Counted from the stretch's first letter, positions 1-6,014 are shown. The stretch: 6,103 nucleotides of DNA from Deltaproteobacteria bacterium (GCA_021159525.1 JAGHEC010000188.1:1-6103), one strand, 5' to 3'. Made by a program: numbers and translations. Notes: generated from the letters alone by a model not told the origin.

Positions 1-114
1 TGTCCCCCGCAGATAAGTCACTCAAGAGACCAGCCCGGAGGCCCGGAGCGGAAGAAAAATTCTTCTGCCCCGGCACTAGGTTCGCAGTTATCCCCCTAAT
101 TATTGAGGTGATAC
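1..114 (+). mobile_element. Right part of MITE-like repeat, copy A (cut by window edge)
   Basis: This stretch aligns along its whole length with 886-1001 of copy B, in the same orientation. The first 49 bases differ at only two positions; the stretch at 72-97 has diverged with small indels. It ends with the same terminal motif as copy B, ATTATTGAG followed by GTGATAC here and CTGATAC in copy B. The left half lies outside the window, so its inverted repeat and any target duplication cannot be seen. If the family makes 8-bp duplications, as copy B suggests, the duplicated bases on this side would be 115-122, which include the start codon of the next gene. No transposase is encoded. That this is a repeat is certain; calling it mobile rests on copy B. 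Confidence 0.75.
105..112 (+). promoter_or_regulatory. Ribosome binding site formed by the end of repeat copy A
   Basis: The bases GAGGTGAT match the complement of the 16S rRNA 3' end at eight consecutive positions, and the AGG core sits seven bases before the ATG at 116. The site lies entirely inside the terminal repeat of copy A. At the same place copy B reads GAGCTGAT, which lacks the GGTG core. It therefore fixes the start of the phosphatase gene and shows that this gene's translation signal comes from the repeat. Confidence 0.75.
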
Positions 115-115
115 T

Positions 116-718
116 ATGAATCGAAATAATCGTCTCTATCTCACAAGACACGGCCAGGTGGCAGGCTATGAGGGGTTTCCAGTGTATGGTCACACCGATG
201 TGGGGTTGACTGATGTGGGGATACTCCAGATAAAATACCTGGCTGAACGCCTCCGTTTCACCGGGCCCACGGCCATTTACGCAAGCGACCTGGTCCGCTC
301 TGCAGACAGCGCCCGTATGATCGCCCGGCATCACGACGTGCCGCTTTACTTCCTCCCCGAACTACGGGAAATGAAATTCGGAGACTGGGAAGGCCTCACC
401 CTGACAGAGATCCGGCGCCGTTTCCCGGATGAACTCCAAAAACGGCAGCAAGACCTCATAAACTACAAGGCCCCGGGCGACAGCGAATCCATCGCCGACC
501 TGGCGGCAAGGGTCGAGGCGGTCTTTGAGCGAATCCGCGCCGAACAACAGGGAAACGACATTGTCATCGCAGGCCATGGAGCGGTCAACCGCATCATCCT
601 CTGCAGGGCCCTGGGCCTGGACCCGGCCCGGATGTTCAGTATCCATCAGGCATATGGCTGTCTCAACATCATAGATTATTTTCGTGACACAACCCTGGTG
701 CGTCTGATAAACGGTTAA
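116..718 (+). CDS. Histidine phosphatase family protein (CobC/PhoE/phosphoglycerate mutase-like)
   Basis: A 200-residue cytoplasmic phosphatase of the histidine phosphatase superfamily, close to the usual length for the CobC/PhoE group. Visible hallmarks are the N-terminal RHG motif at residues 11-13 (H12 is the predicted phosphohistidine), the family GHTDVGLTDVG segment at 25-35, YASDLVRS at 55-62 with R61, LREMKFGDWEG at 83-93 with E85 as likely proton donor, and AGHGAVNR at 152-159 with the second catalytic H154. All catalytic positions are present. The start is well supported because RHG lies ten residues in, as in relatives, and a strong ribosome binding site precedes it. The substrate cannot be told from sequence: alpha-ribazole-5'-phosphate (CobC), phosphoglycerate-type compounds and general phosphate esters are all possible. 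The gene is bracketed by two direct copies of a small repeat and has no obvious operon partner. Confidence 0.9.
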   Translation: MNRNNRLYLTRHGQVAGYEGFPVYGHTDVGLTDVGILQIKYLAERLRFTGPTAIYASDLVRSADSARMIARHHDVPLYFLPELREMKFGDWEGLTLTEIRRRFPDELQKRQQDLINYKAPGDSESIADLAARVEAVFERIRAEQQGNDIVIAGHGAVNRIILCRALGLDPARMFSIHQAYGCLNIIDYFRDTTLVRLING

Positions 719-733
719 TACGGTCTTTTGAAT

Positions 734-741
734 CCTGCTGC
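734..741. repeat. Left target-site duplication of repeat copy B
   Basis: CCTGCTGC here is repeated exactly at 1002-1009. The two 8-mers directly abut the two ends of the repeat element, and the flanking bases on each outer side differ, so the direct repeat is exactly eight bases. This is what a transposase that staggers its cut by 8 bp would leave. Confidence 0.65.
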
Positions 742-1001
742 GCAATAGCTCAATAAATAGGGGGGGCAGGCGGAGGGGGCAAGCCTGCCCGCCATTGCCT
801 TGTTACCCATGTTACTTCCTTCTGCCATCGCAGATCCACGGGACGAAAGTCTTGGCAATAACGCTCAATTGGCCTTGCAGGCGGGTATCCCCCGCAGATA
901 AGTCACTGAAGAGACCAGCCCGGAGGCCCGGAGCACAAGAAAAATCTTCCTGCCCCGGTGGTACTTTTGCGGTTACCCCCCACTAATTATTGAGCTGATA
1001 C
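742..1001 (+). mobile_element. Complete 260-bp MITE-like element, copy B
   Basis: The element starts GCAATAGCTCAATAAATAG followed by a G run and ends with a C run, then ACTAATTATTGAGCTGATAC. The reverse complement of the right end shares AGCTCAATAA, TAG and the G run with the left end, giving imperfect terminal inverted repeats of about 25 bases (742-766 and 976-1001). Exact 8-bp direct repeats, CCTGCTGC, abut both ends. The right 116 bases recur as copy A. The interior holds two hairpins: an 8-bp stem (764-771 with 783-790) and a 5-bp GC stem (881-885 with 891-895). No transposase gene fits in it, so movement would need an enzyme supplied from elsewhere. The IS family of the parent is unknown; an 8-bp duplication and ends beginning G(T/C)A would allow IS66-like elements, but this is only a suggestion. 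It lies 23 bases after the phosphatase stop. Confidence 0.7.
764..790 (+). other. GC-rich hairpin inside repeat copy B
   Basis: GGGCAGGC (764-771) pairs perfectly with GCCTGCCC (783-790) across an 11-base loop. It is the strongest hairpin after the phosphatase gene and could slow or end transcription, but no T-run follows on either strand, so I do not call it an intrinsic terminator. It belongs to the left part of the element, which is absent from the visible portion of copy A. Confidence 0.5.
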
Positions 1002-1009
1002 CCTGCTGC
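1002..1009. repeat. Right target-site duplication of repeat copy B
   Basis: CCTGCTGC, an exact copy of 734-741, follows directly after the right end of the element. Removing the element and one copy restores a continuous sequence that runs from the phosphatase stop into the leader of the next gene. Confidence 0.65.
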
Positions 1010-1040
1010 AATCTTCCGTGTCATCTTAACAAAGCAGGGG

Positions 1041-1126
1041 GAGATCGGCAAACAATCTCATCTCGCGATAAAGGGCCGTCTAAACTCCGCAACCACAGTT
1101 GTCAATTGCCGGGATTTTAGTTGCCA
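1041..1126 (+). promoter_or_regulatory. Possible diverged c-di-GMP-I (GEMM) riboswitch-like leader
   Basis: Several short blocks occur in the order expected for a GEMM-I aptamer: GGCAAAC (1047-1053), GCGATAAAG (1065-1073, compare GACGCAAAG), GGCC (1073-1076), TCTAAAC (1079-1085), TGCCGGG (1107-1113) and TTGCC (1121-1125). TTGCC can pair with GGCAA to close the outer stem. Against it, the expected stem capped by a GAAA tetraloop after GGCAAAC is missing, and GAGAT (1041-1045) can instead pair with ATCTC (1055-1059). The location, upstream of an ATPase with an MshEN-like c-di-GMP-binding type domain, makes sense biologically. It may be a decayed or divergent aptamer or chance similarity. Confidence 0.22.
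1110..1125 (+). promoter_or_regulatory. Sigma-54-like promoter candidate
   Basis: GG at 1111-1112 and GC at 1123-1124 are separated by exactly ten bases, with TTGC intact at the -12 element (1121-1124). The -24 element reads CGGGA rather than the preferred TGGCA, so the match is partial. Transcription would start near 1136, about 33 bases before the ATPase ATG. It overlaps the riboswitch-like segment, so the two proposals are alternatives. I see no convincing sigma-70 pair; a TAGATAAT at 1133-1140 lacks a -35 at normal spacing. Confidence 0.2.
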
Positions 1127-1168
1127 AAAGTTTAGATAATACACCATCTTCCTGAAACGGTCAGAAAA

Positions 1169-3331
1169 ATGGGCTCATCCACTCAGGCGGCGCATATCCG
1201 GCCGATCTGTCCATCTCCCAATCAGATCCAGGCCGTCCTGGACAGGGCGGCCTCCCTGAGGGAACTGGGGCTGAGTGCGGAGGCTGCGGCCGAGTATCGA
1301 AAGCTCTTTCCGACGACCTGTCCCCCTAACGAAATCATACCCGGTCTGGTGGCATGCCTTGCCCCCACCCATTCACCTTCCCGGATCATCGAAAAGGTAC
1401 AGGAAATGGCTGATCTCGCCCATTTGAGCGAGAAGAAGCTGGCCCAGTTCAAGGTCTGTCTCGGGACGGAGATGGAAAAACGAGGGCACAAGGATCTGGC
1501 AGTAAAACTGTACCAGGCGGCCTTGAAAACAGAGCCGAACAACAGCCAGCTCAGGGAAAAGATATATCGCCTTAACCGGACTCGGGCCTACACTTCACGG
1601 TACGGCTATCTCCTTCAAAATAACCTCGTCACTTTCGAGCAGTTGCAGCACGCCCTTTCTCTGTCAAAAAATTCCGGTCGGAGCGTGGAAATCATCTTGA
1701 TAGAGGAATTCAACGTGCGGAAAAAGGAAGTGGGTAAATCACTGTCTCTGTTTTACGGCTGTCCCTTCAGGGTCTTCGACCCCACCGTCCCTGTTCCAGT
1801 GGAACTAATCAGCAGCCTCAAAAAGGCGTTCCTCCTCCACGATATGTGGGTTCCCCTGGGCTGGAGTGAGAAAGGCGTGGAGATACTTATTGATGACCCC
1901 GGTGATCTTACAAAAACAGGGTTGATCAAGGGCCTTACCAAGACCAAGCGGGTCCATTTTTCCGTGGCTGTCAAGGAGGATATCAAGGCCTTTATTGAAT
2001 ATTTTTTTGACAGAAAGACCAAAGGTTCTGTCAAGGAAATGATGGATGAACTGGACCTGATCCAGGATATCTCTTTTGAGGCCGAAGAGGAGAACGGTGA
2101 AACGGACATCGAGGAAACCGTTGATGAATCCTCCAGCCAGGTGGTAAGGCTCGTGGATCGGGTCATCGTGGATGCGCTTCAAAAGAATGCATCCGATATC
2201 CACATAGAGCCCTCTCCCATTACCAATAAGACCGTCATTCGATTTCGTCTGGACGGTGTGTGCCACGAGTATCTTCAGGTCCCCAATTTCATGGCCAAGG
2301 GGATCCTCTCCAGGCTCAAGATCATGGCCGGGCTGGACATCGCGGAAAGGCGTCTCCCCCAGGACGGGAAGATCAAATTCAGGCGCAAGGGAATCCCTCC
2401 TCTTGACCTTCGACTCGCAACGCTCCCTACGGTAGGGGGCCATGAAGACGCTGTTTTACGGCTTCTGGCCGCGGCCGGGGCCTTGAAACTGGAGGACATG
2501 GGGCTGAGCGAACGTAATATAAGGGTAATGAAAAAAATCCTTGCACAACCCTATGGCCTCATCCTGGTCGCCGGACCCACCGGATCCGGAAAGACCACAA
2601 CCCTCCATTCGGCACTCGACTACATCAATAAGCCCGGCATAAAGATATGGACGGCGGAAGATCCTGTGGAAATCACCCAGCCAGGACTCCGCCAGGTGGA
2701 GGTCAAGCCCAGGATCGGCCTGGACTTTGCGAGGGTGATGCGCGCCTTTTTGCGGGCAGACCCTGATGTCATTATGATCGGAGAGATGCGGGACCACGAA
2801 ACCGCATCCATTGGGATAGAGGCGTCTTTGACCGGGCACCTGGTGCTTTCGACCCTCCACACCAACAGCGCCCCTGAGACAGTCACCAGGCTTTTGGACA
2901 TAGGCTTGAATCCTCTCAATTTCTCCGACGCCCTCCTTGGCGTGCTGGCCCAAAGACTGGTGAGGAGACTGTGCCCCAATTGCCGGCAAAAATATCACCC
3001 CTCACAAGAGGAATTCGAAGATATCGAGACGGCCTACGGCCGGGAGGCATTCGCAGACCTGGGCATCGAATACACATCGGACCTCATCCTGTATCAACGC
3101 TCCGGTTGCGATGCCTGTTCCGGGACCGGCTACAAGGGGAGAATGGGAATCCATGAATTGTTGGAAGGTACTCCGGCCATCAAAAAGCTGATCAAAAAAG
3201 AGGCCCCCACAGACGATATATTCGCGCAGGCAGTCAAGGAGGGGATGACGACCCTTAAACAGGACGGCATCATCAAAGTGCTCTCGGGACTGACCGACAT
3301 GGCCGAGGTGCAGAGGGTGTGCATTGAATAA
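1169..3331 (+). CDS. GspE/PilB-type secretion or pilus assembly ATPase with N-terminal TPR-like and MshEN domains
   Basis: A 720-residue hexameric ATPase of the type II secretion/type IV pilus assembly family, expected at the inner membrane's cytoplasmic face. Residues about 20-135 are helical with a clear TPR-like unit at 105-125 (AVKLYQAALKTEPNN). Residues about 142-280 resemble MshEN, with RYGYLL at 144-149 and a weaker second repeat at 171-177. The ATPase core (about 322-715) has ASDIHIEP at 341-348, Walker A GPTGSGKTTT at 469-478, the Asp box TAEDPVEI at 495-502, Walker B DPDVIMIGEMRD at 531-542, the His box TGHLVLSTLHTN at 555-566, and the tetracysteine metal site C602/C605/C647/C650. 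It is longer than typical GspE (about 500-570) because of the N-terminal extension. Start: ATG 1169 is the first start codon after an in-frame TAG at 1133, but its ribosome binding site is weak. No other pilus or secretion genes are nearby, so extension versus secretion cannot be decided. Confidence 0.92.
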   Translation: MGSSTQAAHIRPICPSPNQIQAVLDRAASLRELGLSAEAAAEYRKLFPTTCPPNEIIPGLVACLAPTHSPSRIIEKVQEMADLAHLSEKKLAQFKVCLGTEMEKRGHKDLAVKLYQAALKTEPNNSQLREKIYRLNRTRAYTSRYGYLLQNNLVTFEQLQHALSLSKNSGRSVEIILIEEFNVRKKEVGKSLSLFYGCPFRVFDPTVPVPVELISSLKKAFLLHDMWVPLGWSEKGVEILIDDPGDLTKTGLIKGLTKTKRVHFSVAVKEDIKAFIEYFFDRKTKGSVKEMMDELDLIQDISFEAEEENGETDIEETVDESSSQVVRLVDRVIVDALQKNASDIHIEPSPITNKTVIRFRLDGVCHEYLQVPNFMAKGILSRLKIMAGLDIAERRLPQDGKIKFRRKGIPPLDLRLATLPTVGGHEDAVLRLLAAAGALKLEDMGLSERNIRVMKKILAQPYGLILVAGPTGSGKTTTLHSALDYINKPGIKIWTAEDPVEITQPGLRQVEVKPRIGLDFARVMRAFLRADPDVIMIGEMRDHETASIGIEASLTGHLVLSTLHTNSAPETVTRLLDIGLNPLNFSDALLGVLAQRLVRRLCPNCRQKYHPSQEEFEDIETAYGREAFADLGIEYTSDLILYQRSGCDACSGTGYKGRMGIHELLEGTPAIKKLIKKEAPTDDIFAQAVKEGMTTLKQDGIIKVLSGLTDMAEVQRVCIE

Positions 3332-3343
3332 CGGCCCGACCAG

Positions 3344-3387
3344 CCCTCTGCTGTCAACAGTCACTTTTACCCCCATTCAGCAGGGAG
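3344..3387 (+). promoter_or_regulatory. Hairpin that could hide the response regulator's ribosome binding site
   Basis: CCCTCTGCTG (3344-3353) can pair with CAGCAGGGAG (3378-3387) with one mismatch and one G-U pair over a 24-base loop. The right arm contains GGGAG (3383-3387), the ribosome binding site six bases before the ATG at 3394. The left arm can instead pair through CCCTCTG (3344-3350) with CAGAGGG (3311-3317) at the end of the ATPase gene, a perfect 7-bp alternative. The two structures exclude each other, so translation of the upstream gene could affect the downstream one. This is read from base pairing only. Confidence 0.3.
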
Positions 3388-3393
3388 ACGCGC

Positions 3394-4191
3394 ATGCCCG
3401 CCAAACAGGCCCTGGTTGTAGACAATGATTTTTTCTTTGTGGAATTTCTGGGGGAACTTCTCGAGAAACGGGAATTTCAGGTAACAAAGGCCTATAACGG
3501 CAAAGAAGGGTTGTTGAAGCTTGAAAACGGTCCTTTTGACGTGATCTTTGCCGATTTGATCATGCCCAAGATAGACGGCATCCAGTTGATCAAGATCGCC
3601 CGAACGAAATTCCGCGATGTCCCCTTATTCATTATAGCCATATCGGGAAGCATTGTCGAACAGATGGATGAGCTCGGAGAAACGGAGGTCGACTGGTTTG
3701 TGGCAAAGGGTCCCCTCGATGAGATGGAAACGCAGATCAACGCGATCCTCGACCAGATAAACCAGGCCGGGGGTCCCCGCAAGGATCGCAACCGGTTCGT
3801 TGAACCGGGCGTGCTCCACCCCCGTCAGGTCACCGGGGAACTGATCGATACCCTCAATTTCCAGAAGGGCGTCATTGAGAGCATCGGTTTCGGGATCGTG
3901 GTGGTGGATAAAGACGCCCGGGTCATCAACGCCACTTCCCGGGCGCTCGAGCTCCTCAATAGGTCTCCGGAGGACATCCTCAACAAACACATCACCTCTT
4001 TCTTCCCCAAAGAGGAACGCGCCTATCTGATTGATGCCCTTAAGGCCGTGGTCCGGAACCAGGCCCTTCCAAGGGTCCGCATCGCTATCCTCACCGATGC
4101 CAAGACACTGCGGCTGACGGTTTCGCTCCTGAAAGTAGGAAGAGATATCATGGGATGGGTTATTGCCATAGAGGAACCGGCCGATGAATAG
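3394..4191 (+). CDS. Response regulator with receiver and PAS domains
   Basis: A 265-residue cytoplasmic signalling protein. The receiver domain (about 4-122) keeps the acidic pocket D10 and D12, the phosphoacceptor D54 in FADLIMPKIDG, a switch Ser at 84 and the conserved K105 in FVAKG, so it should accept phosphate. A linker (123-150) leads to a PAS domain (about 152-262), recognisable from GIVVVDKDARVINATSRALELLN at 167-189. There is no DNA-binding, GGDEF or kinase domain, so output is probably through protein contacts or small-ligand sensing by PAS. GGGAG six bases upstream supports the start. It lies 62 bases after the ATPase stop and overlaps the start of a broken sensor kinase gene by 8 bases, which points to a former ATPase-regulator-kinase operon. 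With its likely partner kinase lost, the regulator may be orphaned or served by another kinase. Confidence 0.9.
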   Translation: MPAKQALVVDNDFFFVEFLGELLEKREFQVTKAYNGKEGLLKLENGPFDVIFADLIMPKIDGIQLIKIARTKFRDVPLFIIAISGSIVEQMDELGETEVDWFVAKGPLDEMETQINAILDQINQAGGPRKDRNRFVEPGVLHPRQVTGELIDTLNFQKGVIESIGFGIVVVDKDARVINATSRALELLNRSPEDILNKHITSFFPKEERAYLIDALKAVVRNQALPRVRIAILTDAKTLRLTVSLLKVGRDIMGWVIAIEEPADE

Positions 4192-4351
4192 AACCAGCAT
4201 CAAAAATAAGATGATCCTGAGCTTTCCGGCCCTGTCTTGATTGTCATGGCGGTAATGGGAGCTGCCCGGCAGATCTCAGACAATGTAATCACGGGCCTGG
4301 CCTTTTCAGCGGCCCTTGCCCTGGCCGCGGTGATCCATCCAAGGAGATTCC
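4184..4351 (+). pseudogene. Remnant of a membrane sensor kinase (or similar receptor) gene: frameshifted and truncated
   Basis: From ATG 4184 the frame reads MNRTSIKNKMILSFPALS and stops at 4238-4240. The next frame continues without a break in the same style, LIVMAVMGAARQISDN then a second hydrophobic stretch GLAFSAALALAAVI. Restoring one C, changing CTGTCTTG to CTGCTCTTG near 4234, joins the two as FPALLLIVMAVMG, the typical first transmembrane segment of a sensor kinase or chemoreceptor. GAGGA at 4171-4175 is a good ribosome binding site, and the 8-base overlap with the regulator gene shows translational coupling. Similarity ends by about 4351, where a repeat end begins; the sensor, dimerisation and catalytic domains are all missing. 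The family is inferred from the N-terminus and position only. A later start (TTG 4237) running to 4500 is not a gene: after 4351 it crosses repeat sequence and enters the opposite-strand gene. Confidence 0.65.
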
Positions 4352-4389
4352 GTAATACCTCAATAAATAGGGGCAGAAGGGTTTTTCTG
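4352..4389 (-). mobile_element. Decayed end of the MITE-like repeat (third copy, inverted)
   Basis: GTAATACCTCAATAAATAG at 4352-4370 matches the terminal repeats of copies A and B (ACCTCAATAA is exact to the complement of copy A). It runs into GGGGCAGAAGGGTTTTTCT (4370-4388), which matches the complement of copy A 53-71 at 17 of 19 positions. In copy A, 24 more bases separate these two blocks, ending in GGGG at both edges, so a deletion between G runs explains the difference. Beyond 4389 I cannot follow the similarity and no opposite end or 8-bp duplication is visible. It lies in reverse orientation to copies A and B. Confidence 0.5.
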
Positions 4390-4466
4390 ACGCGACTGCC
4401 GGGAGGGCGCGATCGTTCTTGCGGCCGTCACGCTGCGCCGGGGATCCTCGGCCGGCTTCTGGTCTA
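4390..4466. other. Intergenic stretch between the repeat relic and the convergent cobA-hemD gene
   Basis: I see no gene here. The only structure is a GC-rich near-palindrome at 4437-4452 that could fold as a 6-bp stem with a GATC loop. It lies just after the cobA-hemD stop on the minus strand, but no T-run follows, so it is not a standard terminator. The sequence may be decayed repeat interior, kinase gene debris or both. Confidence 0.4.
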
Positions 4467-6014
4467 TCAGGATTCGGCAAAAAAACTCACGATTTCATGA
4501 ACAAGAGACTCGATGGTGTATTCGGGTGAAATCAGGTTGACGTGCAGACCCATTTCTGTTGCGGTCTGTGCGGTGACAGGACCGATGCAGGCCACCGCAA
4601 CCTGCTGCATCCACTCCCGGAGCTGGCCGTTCCCATCCGACTCGAACATCTTCACAAAATTGCTGACCGTAGAGGAACTGGTAAAAGCGACCATGCTGAT
4701 GGTCCGGTTTCTGAAGCCTTCCTTTAACCCCTCTGCATCATGGTCAGGGAGGACGGTCTCATAGGCATGAACTACATCCACCCGGGCCCCTGCCTTGCGC
4801 AGCTCTTCCGGGAGGACCTCCCTGGCCCTGGCGGCCCGGGGAATGAGAATGTTCTTTCCCTGGATGCCTAAATGTTTAAAGGCATCCACGACTGCTTCGG
4901 CCCGGTACTCGCCGGGCATCAAGTCTGGCCGGATGCCCAGCCTTTCCCACATCTCTCCGGTCTTGGGACCGATGACGCCAATTTTTATTCCCTTTAAATC
5001 GCGAACATCCCTCCCTGAGGCCCGGAGTCGATCCAGGAAAAATCTGACCCCGTTCACCGAGGTAAAAACAATCCAGTCATAGGCAGTCAGCTTATCAATG
5101 GCCCGGTCCAAGGGATCCCAACTTTCAGGCGGTTTCACTGCAATGGCGGGGAATTCGATGGTTTCAGCCCCCAGGGCCTCCAGGCGCCGCCGAAACCCGC
5201 TTGCCTGTTCCCTGGCCCGGGTTACCACGATCCGCCTACCAAAAAGGGGTTTTCTCTCAAACCAGTTGAGCTGATCCCGCAGACCCACCACATCACCCAC
5301 CACAATAACGGCAGGGGGTTGTATCCGGTTTTCCTTGGCAATCCGAGCGATATGCTTCAAATCTCCAATCCAGGTTTTCTGTTCCGGGGTGGTTCCCCTC
5401 CGGATCACTGCAACCGGTGTATCCGGGGACCGGCCGTGCTCCATGAGGCTTTCGGCAATTTGAGCCAAATTGCCCACGCCCATGAGAAAGACCAAGGTCC
5501 CGACCCCTGTGGCCAGTTTGTCCCAGGCAATCCCCGATGTCTCCTTGAGAGGATCCTCGTGACCCGTGACAAAGGCCACTGTGGCAGTCACGTCCCTGTG
5601 GGTCAGGGGAATACCGGCATACGCCGGCACTGATATGGCCGATGTAACGCCCGGCACGATTTCAAAGGCCACGCCGGCCCTTGCAAGCTCGCGGGCCTCT
5701 TCCCCGCCCCTCCCGAAGACAAAGGGATCCCCGCCCTTGAGCCGGACCACCCGCTTTCCCTTCCGGGCCCGGTCCACGATCAAGGCATTAATGTCCCCCT
5801 GGCTCATGGTATGGGCCCCCGCCTGTTTGCCCACGTAGATCCACTCGGCATCGGGCCTCCCTAATTCGAGAAACCGGGGGTTGGCAAGATAATCGTAAAC
5901 CACTGCATCCGCTTCAGCGAGGAGCTCTTTTCCCCGGACAGTCAGGAGGCCGGGATCGCCCGGACCCGCCCCGACGAGATAGACCGCTCCTGTTTTAACG
6001 GTTGATGGATTCAT
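4467..6014 (-). CDS. cobA-hemD: Fused uroporphyrinogen-III C-methyltransferase / uroporphyrinogen-III synthase
   Basis: A 515-residue bifunctional cytoplasmic tetrapyrrole enzyme. The N-terminal half (about 10-245) is the SAM-dependent methyltransferase that converts uroporphyrinogen III to precorrin-2: VGAGPGDPGLLTVRG at 14-28, RLKGGDPFVFGRGGEE at 91-106, VPGVTSA at 120-126 and GIPLTHR at 134-140. The C-terminal half (about 258-512) is HemD, which closes hydroxymethylbilane to uroporphyrinogen III: VVTRAREQA at 263-271, DWIVFTSVNGV at 313-323 and VAFTSSSTVSNF at 442-453. Both domains look complete and the length is normal for this fusion, which is common in deltaproteobacteria and clostridia. 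Products feed siroheme, B12 and, in many sulfate reducers, the siroheme-dependent heme route. ATG 6014 is chosen because AAGGA lies six bases upstream (6021-6025) and the open frame upstream contains no start codon. It converges on the broken kinase gene. Confidence 0.95.
   Translation of the reverse strand: MNPSTVKTGAVYLVGAGPGDPGLLTVRGKELLAEADAVVYDYLANPRFLELGRPDAEWIYVGKQAGAHTMSQGDINALIVDRARKGKRVVRLKGGDPFVFGRGGEEARELARAGVAFEIVPGVTSAISVPAYAGIPLTHRDVTATVAFVTGHEDPLKETSGIAWDKLATGVGTLVFLMGVGNLAQIAESLMEHGRSPDTPVAVIRRGTTPEQKTWIGDLKHIARIAKENRIQPPAVIVVGDVVGLRDQLNWFERKPLFGRRIVVTRAREQASGFRRRLEALGAETIEFPAIAVKPPESWDPLDRAIDKLTAYDWIVFTSVNGVRFFLDRLRASGRDVRDLKGIKIGVIGPKTGEMWERLGIRPDLMPGEYRAEAVVDAFKHLGIQGKNILIPRAARAREVLPEELRKAGARVDVVHAYETVLPDHDAEGLKEGFRNRTISMVAFTSSSTVSNFVKMFESDGNGQLREWMQQVAVACIGPVTAQTATEMGLHVNLISPEYTIESLVHEIVSFFAES

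Noticed and set aside
764..790. Intrinsic terminator after the phosphatase gene
   Set aside because: The stem is strong but no T-run follows on either strand.
795..986. 63-codon open frame inside repeat copy B
   Set aside because: It starts in the hairpin region, has no ribosome binding site, and has no recognisable protein character. In copy A the matching frame shifts by indels and ends differently, which is not how a conserved peptide would change.
742..1001. CRISPR or tandem repeat array
   Set aside because: The repeats are few, long, widely separated and have inverted ends; there are no short, regularly spaced units.
1805..2443. Long minus-strand open frame (212 codons) within the ATPase gene
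   Set aside because: It is a shadow of a well-supported ATPase reading frame with all catalytic motifs; the antisense translation shows no family motif.
4237..4500. 87-codon open frame after the response regulator
   Set aside because: Its first part is the frameshifted continuation of the kinase remnant, the rest crosses the repeat relic and runs into the opposite-strand cobA-hemD gene. It has a TTG start and no own ribosome binding site.
116..6014. A B12/siroheme gene cluster linking the phosphatase (as CobC) with cobA-hemD
   Set aside because: The genes are about 3.7 kb apart, on opposite strands, with unrelated genes and mobile repeats between; nothing in the phosphatase sequence singles out alpha-ribazole phosphate.
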